Of a stretch of 64,000 nt of DNA, positions 60,149 through 64,000 are shown in pieces. The stretch lies in assembly GCA_009767595.1 (NCBI GenBank), contig VSDK01011632.1, positions 125,427 through 189,426 of the forward strand, given 5' to 3'. Every line of letters starts with the position of its first letter. The stretch's first letter is position 1. Under the pieces are notes generated by a model, which saw only the letters and a list, made by a program, of their open reading frames with translations, was not told the DNA's origin and did not search any database. Made by a program: the position numbers and the translations under genes. Source of the stretch: Symbiodinium kawagutii. Taxonomy: Eukaryota; Sar; Dinophyceae; Suessiales; Symbiodiniaceae.

Positions 60149-63100
60149 TCAACGCTTTTGCTTCTTGCGTTTGGAAGAAGATGCGGCTTCGGCCTGATCT
60201 GCCTGTGGCGCGGCCGTGGGACCTCGAGGAATGTCGGTAAGGAACTGTACCATTCCTGCAGATCCAATGTCTGCCCGATCGCTCTGATACAGCATGTGAT
60301 ACAATGCATCAGATCCCAATGCCGTCAACTGGTTGAATTGTTGCTGAAGATCGGGAGGGAAGACGAATCCGTGCACATGAGACAACATCTTCAAGATTGC
60401 TTCGGCCGTCCCCTTCTCCAACTTCTTGAAGCATAGCATACCGATTGGATCGATCTTCAGGCAGTCATCGCTTGTTGGAGGTGTGAAGTACACATGCTCC
60501 AAGCATCCAGCGCCACCGCGAAGGATCCTCCGCACATATCGACTCACTTCGGCCATTTTGCGCCGAGTGGTGTCCCTTTTCACATGCGGATCTTCGATAT
60601 CGCTAAAATCTCCAACAACCAGCTTGTTCTTTGCTGTTGCAATGTCCACGCCACATCGCATCATGTAGTGTAGGAGCTTGTAATGAAGTGGAGCGTACTC
60701 ACATCCCTTGAGGTAATCTTCGATGTGACGCTTTTCTCCCAACTCCTTATGTGCGATGGTATATTCTTCCATAGTCGGCTCCCGGTAATCTCCATCTTCA
60801 TCAAATAGTAGTGGAGTGTTCCAAGATCGATCCAACCTCTTCTTGGCATAGGTCTGGGATTCTTGCATGTTCTTGTATTCCTGAATCGGAGTTTGGACCA
60901 TCCTGCGGTAGAAGATCTGGTATTCCGTTGCGAGGACACGACCAAGGAGTGTGTCAAAATTGATCGCATGAAAGCTGATCGAATCTTGATTGTCACTTTC
61001 CAAGGTTCCGAGGACTTCAGAATTGAAGTGGATGCGTCGACACCAGCGCTTGTAGACTCTTTCAGCCTGGACCTTGCTTCGATTGATCTGACGATCATGA
61101 ACTTCAATGTTCACGGTATCATCGTCTTCGGCCTTGTGCACGTCATCCTCAGCTTCTTTCTGACCTCGTTCAATGACCTCCTGCTCGTCGATGTTCTCAG
61201 TAGCTTCTCGAGCAGATTCTCTCTTGATCTCCTCCGCGGCATTCTTGAGGACCTCATCCTCCTCACTGGCGGAGTCCACTTGGATGGGTTCTTCTTGTTC
61301 CATGTTGACATCTGTTGATTCTGGTTCTGCAACCGTAGGAACGTTCCCATCATCTCCACCTTCATCCTCCTGCTTGGGAATGGACTCACCTCTGGCAACA
61401 AAGATGCCCATGCATTCGGGGCAAGTCGTCAAACGACTATAAACCTCCGCAAAGCACATAGGACACTGTCGGTACCCAACCTGCACGTTGTACCTATTGT
61501 TGTACGCCACAATGAGACGTGACAGAATGCGTCGCGACTCATCCCTGTGACCCAAAGTTGCCGTCGGATCTTGCTCCAAGGTTTTCACTGCCTTTCGGCA
61601 TGCATTCATGGATGTTCCAAGATATCCTTCTTCAATGCTGCCGAACTTGGAGACATTGTTGATGACCCTCTTGGCCTGTTCAATCACTGTGGAACGTCTT
61701 GCCGCCTTCATTGACCCGATGGCATCTTCCACAATGTACCAAGATCCTCGTTTTGCCGATAGCCTGGTCCATGTTCCATCCTCCCTTTCATACCAAACTC
61801 CAGAGAATGCATCAAATGGAATTGGTTGATTGGTCATGATGTGACCGTCCATATCGATCCTGGCATCCAACTCAACGAGCTTCTTGGATTCCAAACAAAT
61901 CGCCATCCTCCTCTCGTGGCGGAATTCCTTGGATCGCAAGATTCTTTGCCCATCTTCATCCCATGGTGCATATGGCGTGAAAAACGTCATCATTCGATCT
62001 CCATATTCTCCGCCTGGTCGAAGACCCGACATCAGAATCGAGAGGAGGTTCTTGAATGGCGTGACGTGAAAACACATGGTAATCTCCAATGATGCTCCAG
62101 GGGTGAAACGATATGCCAGGAGATTGGGGTCCAATGGAACCATGTCTTCAACAATGGAATGTCCGCAAGTAGCCCTGATGGCAACTGGGGCAATGAAGAG
62201 GATGCCTTCTCGTTGGCAGTACGTTTTCTCCTCTTCACCAATGTTGTGACGAGTCAGGAACGGGTGGTCGACATGTGGGCCGCCAAAATCACTGTACTCA
62301 AGGCAATGGCAAAGAATTTGCCAACGGGTTCTTCCTTTCTTCATTGTATTGATGTACCCTAGCCTGATAAGGAGTTCCAGTCGACGGGCCCCTTCACCGA
62401 AAGTGTTCTGATCACGGTGGTGGTATGAAGGCTCAGAGTCGTTGCCACCCGGTGGAGTCCAAATGAATTGTCTCTCCAGGATATGCACCAGGTCGACCCA
62501 TCCTCCTGAGTCACATTTGGGGCCGGCTCGGAATCCTCCTCCTTTGGTCTTGACGTAATGCCCGATCTCATGCCTCAGAATTCTTGTGAGTTTCCTCGAG
62601 ACGTCTGCCTCCATGTCGTTCTCATTGGGGATCTGATCAGGATCAGCATAACCTAAGCTAGTTCCCGAAAGGCCATAGCTTGAGTCATGAAACAATACGC
62701 CTTCGATGGGCATGAGTCGTAACGACCCCATTTTGGTGTACACACTGATCTTCTTGAACAGAAGTCTCCCATGTTCACGGAGATTCGATCCTGGGATGTC
62801 ATGACAGTATGCATAAAATCCTTTGTGCTGATCATCACGATTCGCCGCACCTTGGATCACTGTCTCCAACATCATCCTAGTTCTTGGAGATCCTCGGATC
62901 GGGTCGACATTGTCGACACACAATTCTCCTTCTTCACGATCGACAATGGATGGCAAAGACTCAGGCTCGCTGAAAGTCACGTGGATGACATCTTCATCAC
63001 CATCGCCCACTGGGATGGGATCCTCTTCGGCATCGTCATCATCGTCATCCACTTCCATGGCATCGTCCGGAGCATAGTCCGCACCCATAGGATTCTCTGG

Positions 63101-64000
63101 ATCGATTCCATCATCTTGACCCATGTCGTCATCCTTTTCCTTGGCTGTTCCAGCATCACCAGGTGTCTCGGTAGGTCGTGGCGAAGCCTCGTCCTGCCGT
63201 CTACCTGATGAGCTGCTGGCCTCTGGTTTCCTTGAGCTCCGTGGAGGCACACCACGTTGTTTTTCTCTCTGCCTTTCTTGGTATGCCTCATATTGCTCAC
63301 GAATGAGTCCTTGAATATCTGGAACCCATCTTGGGTCGCAACCATCAATGATGGTGTCCTTGATGAAATCAATGGCCCAACTCATTTTCTTGGCCCTTTC
63401 CGATTCGGATTTACATTCCTTCATTTGATGCCCTATCTCACCACAGTAGACGCAATACGCAAAGGGACTGGAATGATATGACATCTTGAAAACGAAGTTC
63501 TCCATGTATGTCTCCAATGCCGCTCTTTGCGCTTCCTTCATCGGCGGAAGAGGAGCATCTGTGAACATATCCTCTCCGATGTTGGTGGTGGGCTCTTCTG
63601 CTCGAATGTTGTGATCCCTTTCCTGTACGAAGGTTTCCCAACAAATGACCGCGTCCTCCGGGGACATAAGCGGTTCGGGGAGGATCCTGAATTCCCGAAG
63701 GGTCGTCTGGACCTCATGCTCTTCATCAGGCTCCATTGTTGGATTGGGTGTTTTATTTCTTTTGTTGTTCACCGTGAATGACGTGTGAGACGAACTGGCG
63801 TATACCCAAAGAGCAGATTCAAGCCCGTGAAGTAGACCCAGAATGTCATCCTTCGTGACTCCACCTCCCATCATGAGCAAGTTTCCACCTGAAGCCTGAT
63901 GGTACGTCGCCATGACGTCGAGCAGTCCCATCCACATTTCAACAACATCGCCTGACTTCTCGGCATTGCCAATGACGGAGTACACATTCTGCCGAGCGCC
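60149..64000 (-). CDS. Large zinc-knuckle / Tpt1-KptA-like RNA 2'-phosphotransferase fusion protein (5' partial)
   Basis: About 1,280 residues are visible without an intron or stop; the frame stays open through the right edge of the window, so the true start lies outside. Numbering from the GTG at 63,985: a CCHC knuckle C178-x2-C181-x4-H186-x4-C191; a charged linker at about 230-345 with an Asp run; a Tpt1/KptA-like region from about 463 to 760; a CPMC...CPEC zinc-ribbon-like motif at 841-858; acidic coiled stretches; a basic tail KRKKQKR that could be a nuclear signal. In the Tpt1 region the known family motifs are seen: ILRHE (R471, H472), IRATCGHSI (R604), FHVTPFKNLLSILMSGL, then R664. Tpt1 enzymes remove a splice-junction 2'-phosphate from RNA using NAD+. 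Family enzymes are near 200-250 residues, so this is an unusual, very long fusion. The Gag-like knuckle and lack of introns suggest a retroelement or retrocopy; that is inference. No reverse transcriptase is visible in the window. Confidence 0.72.
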   Translation of the reverse strand, partial: GARQNVYSVIGNAEKSGDVVEMWMGLLDVMATYHQASGGNLLMMGGGVTKDDILGLLHGLESALWVYASSSHTSFTVNNKRNKTPNPTMEPDEEHEVQTTLREFRILPEPLMSPEDAVICWETFVQERDHNIRAEEPTTNIGEDMFTDAPLPPMKEAQRAALETYMENFVFKMSYHSSPFAYCVYCGEIGHQMKECKSESERAKKMSWAIDFIKDTIIDGCDPRWVPDIQGLIREQYEAYQERQREKQRGVPPRSSRKPEASSSSGRRQDEASPRPTETPGDAGTAKEKDDDMGQDDGIDPENPMGADYAPDDAMEVDDDDDDAEEDPIPVGDGDEDVIHVTFSEPESLPSIVDREEGELCVDNVDPIRGSPRTRMMLETVIQGAANRDDQHKGFYAYCHDIPGSNLREHGRLLFKKISVYTKMGSLRLMPIEGVLFHDSSYGLSGTSLGYADPDQIPNENDMEADVSRKLTRILRHEIGHYVKTKGGGFRAGPKCDSGGWVDLVHILERQFIWTPPGGNDSEPSYHHRDQNTFGEGARRLELLIRLGYINTMKKGRTRWQILCHCLEYSDFGGPHVDHPFLTRHNIGEEEKTYCQREGILFIAPVAIRATCGHSIVEDMVPLDPNLLAYRFTPGASLEITMCFHVTPFKNLLSILMSGLRPGGEYGDRMMTFFTPYAPWDEDGQRILRSKEFRHERRMAICLESKKLVELDARIDMDGHIMTNQPIPFDAFSGVWYEREDGTWTRLSAKRGSWYIVEDAIGSMKAARRSTVIEQAKRVINNVSKFGSIEEGYLGTSMNACRKAVKTLEQDPTATLGHRDESRRILSRLIVAYNNRYNVQVGYRQCPMCFAEVYSRLTTCPECMGIFVARGESIPKQEDEGGDDGNVPTVAEPESTDVNMEQEEPIQVDSASEEDEVLKNAAEEIKRESAREATENIDEQEVIERGQKEAEDDVHKAEDDDTVNIEVHDRQINRSKVQAERVYKRWCRRIHFNSEVLGTLESDNQDSISFHAINFDTLLGRVLATEYQIFYRRMVQTPIQEYKNMQESQTYAKKRLDRSWNTPLLFDEDGDYREPTMEEYTIAHKELGEKRHIEDYLKGCEYAPLHYKLLHYMMRCGVDIATAKNKLVVGDFSDIEDPHVKRDTTRRKMAEVSRYVRRILRGGAGCLEHVYFTPPTSDDCLKIDPIGMLCFKKLEKGTAEAILKMLSHVHGFVFPPDLQQQFNQLTALGSDALYHMLYQSDRADIGSAGMVQFLTDIPRGPTAAPQADQAEAASSSKRKKQKR

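Noticed and set aside
60426-63781. Several 60-150-residue plus-strand ORFs
   Set aside because: All are antisense shadows of the large Tpt1-like ORF.

Overview
The window looks like nuclear DNA of a dinoflagellate, most likely one with a modest genome such as a Symbiodiniaceae member. The reasons are: (i) nearly every stretch with coding character lies on the minus strand, as in dinoflagellate one-way gene arrays; (ii) exons are short, 40-250 bases, sit in kilobases of repeat-filled DNA, and join with the pattern AG|GTG; (iii) a degraded copy of the dinoflagellate trans-spliced leader stands in front of a frameshifted intronless coding remnant, and two shorter leader-like matches lie elsewhere on the same strand; (iv) plant-type TTTAGGG-like telomere units occur inside a transposon. 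There is no bacterial gene density and no tRNA or rRNA gene that I could support.

Layout, in order of minus-strand transcription (right to left). 64,000-60,149: one long uninterrupted ORF, open at the window edge, combining a CCHC zinc knuckle, an acidic linker, a Tpt1/KptA-type RNA 2'-phosphotransferase domain with its R-H...R...R residues in place, and a C-terminal zinc-ribbon-like motif. 59.7-50.0 kb: a string of short unassigned exons and, at 54.1-55.2 kb, a decayed intronless coding remnant. 49.6-46.6 kb: an island unlike its surroundings, bounded by a 100-base inverted repeat, holding the spliced-leader-marked pseudogene. 46-32 kb: more short exons, triplet arrays, a 0.9-kb 8-base satellite and an assembly gap. 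32,055-30,538: an intronless J-domain (DnaJ-like) gene cut by an in-frame TGA, the coding frame continuing beyond it. 30-20.4 kb: short exons of one or more unassigned genes. 20,281-14,777: a six-exon SMP-30/regucalcin/gluconolactonase gene, the best-resolved spliced gene here. 14-1 kb: further minus-strand exons of unassigned genes.

The non-coding DNA is dominated by small inverted-repeat elements. Family A (about 110 bp) begins TGGTGGTTTCTCAAAATAGG. Family B (about 120 bp) begins GGC(A/T)GTGGGTCAAAACCC. Family C (about 95 bp) begins GGTTGGTGGTTTCAA. A and B copies repeatedly abut at a shared CATATGG. There is also a 319-bp element with long inverted ends and a 9-bp target duplication (Mutator-like), several GAT arrays, and broad tracts built from ATGGTTGATGATGG-like words or their complement.

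Limits: most single exons were recognised by eye from codon and residue character plus splice context, so their limits are approximate and their grouping into genes is unknown. Only the SMP-30 gene, the J-domain gene and the Tpt1-like ORF can be named.
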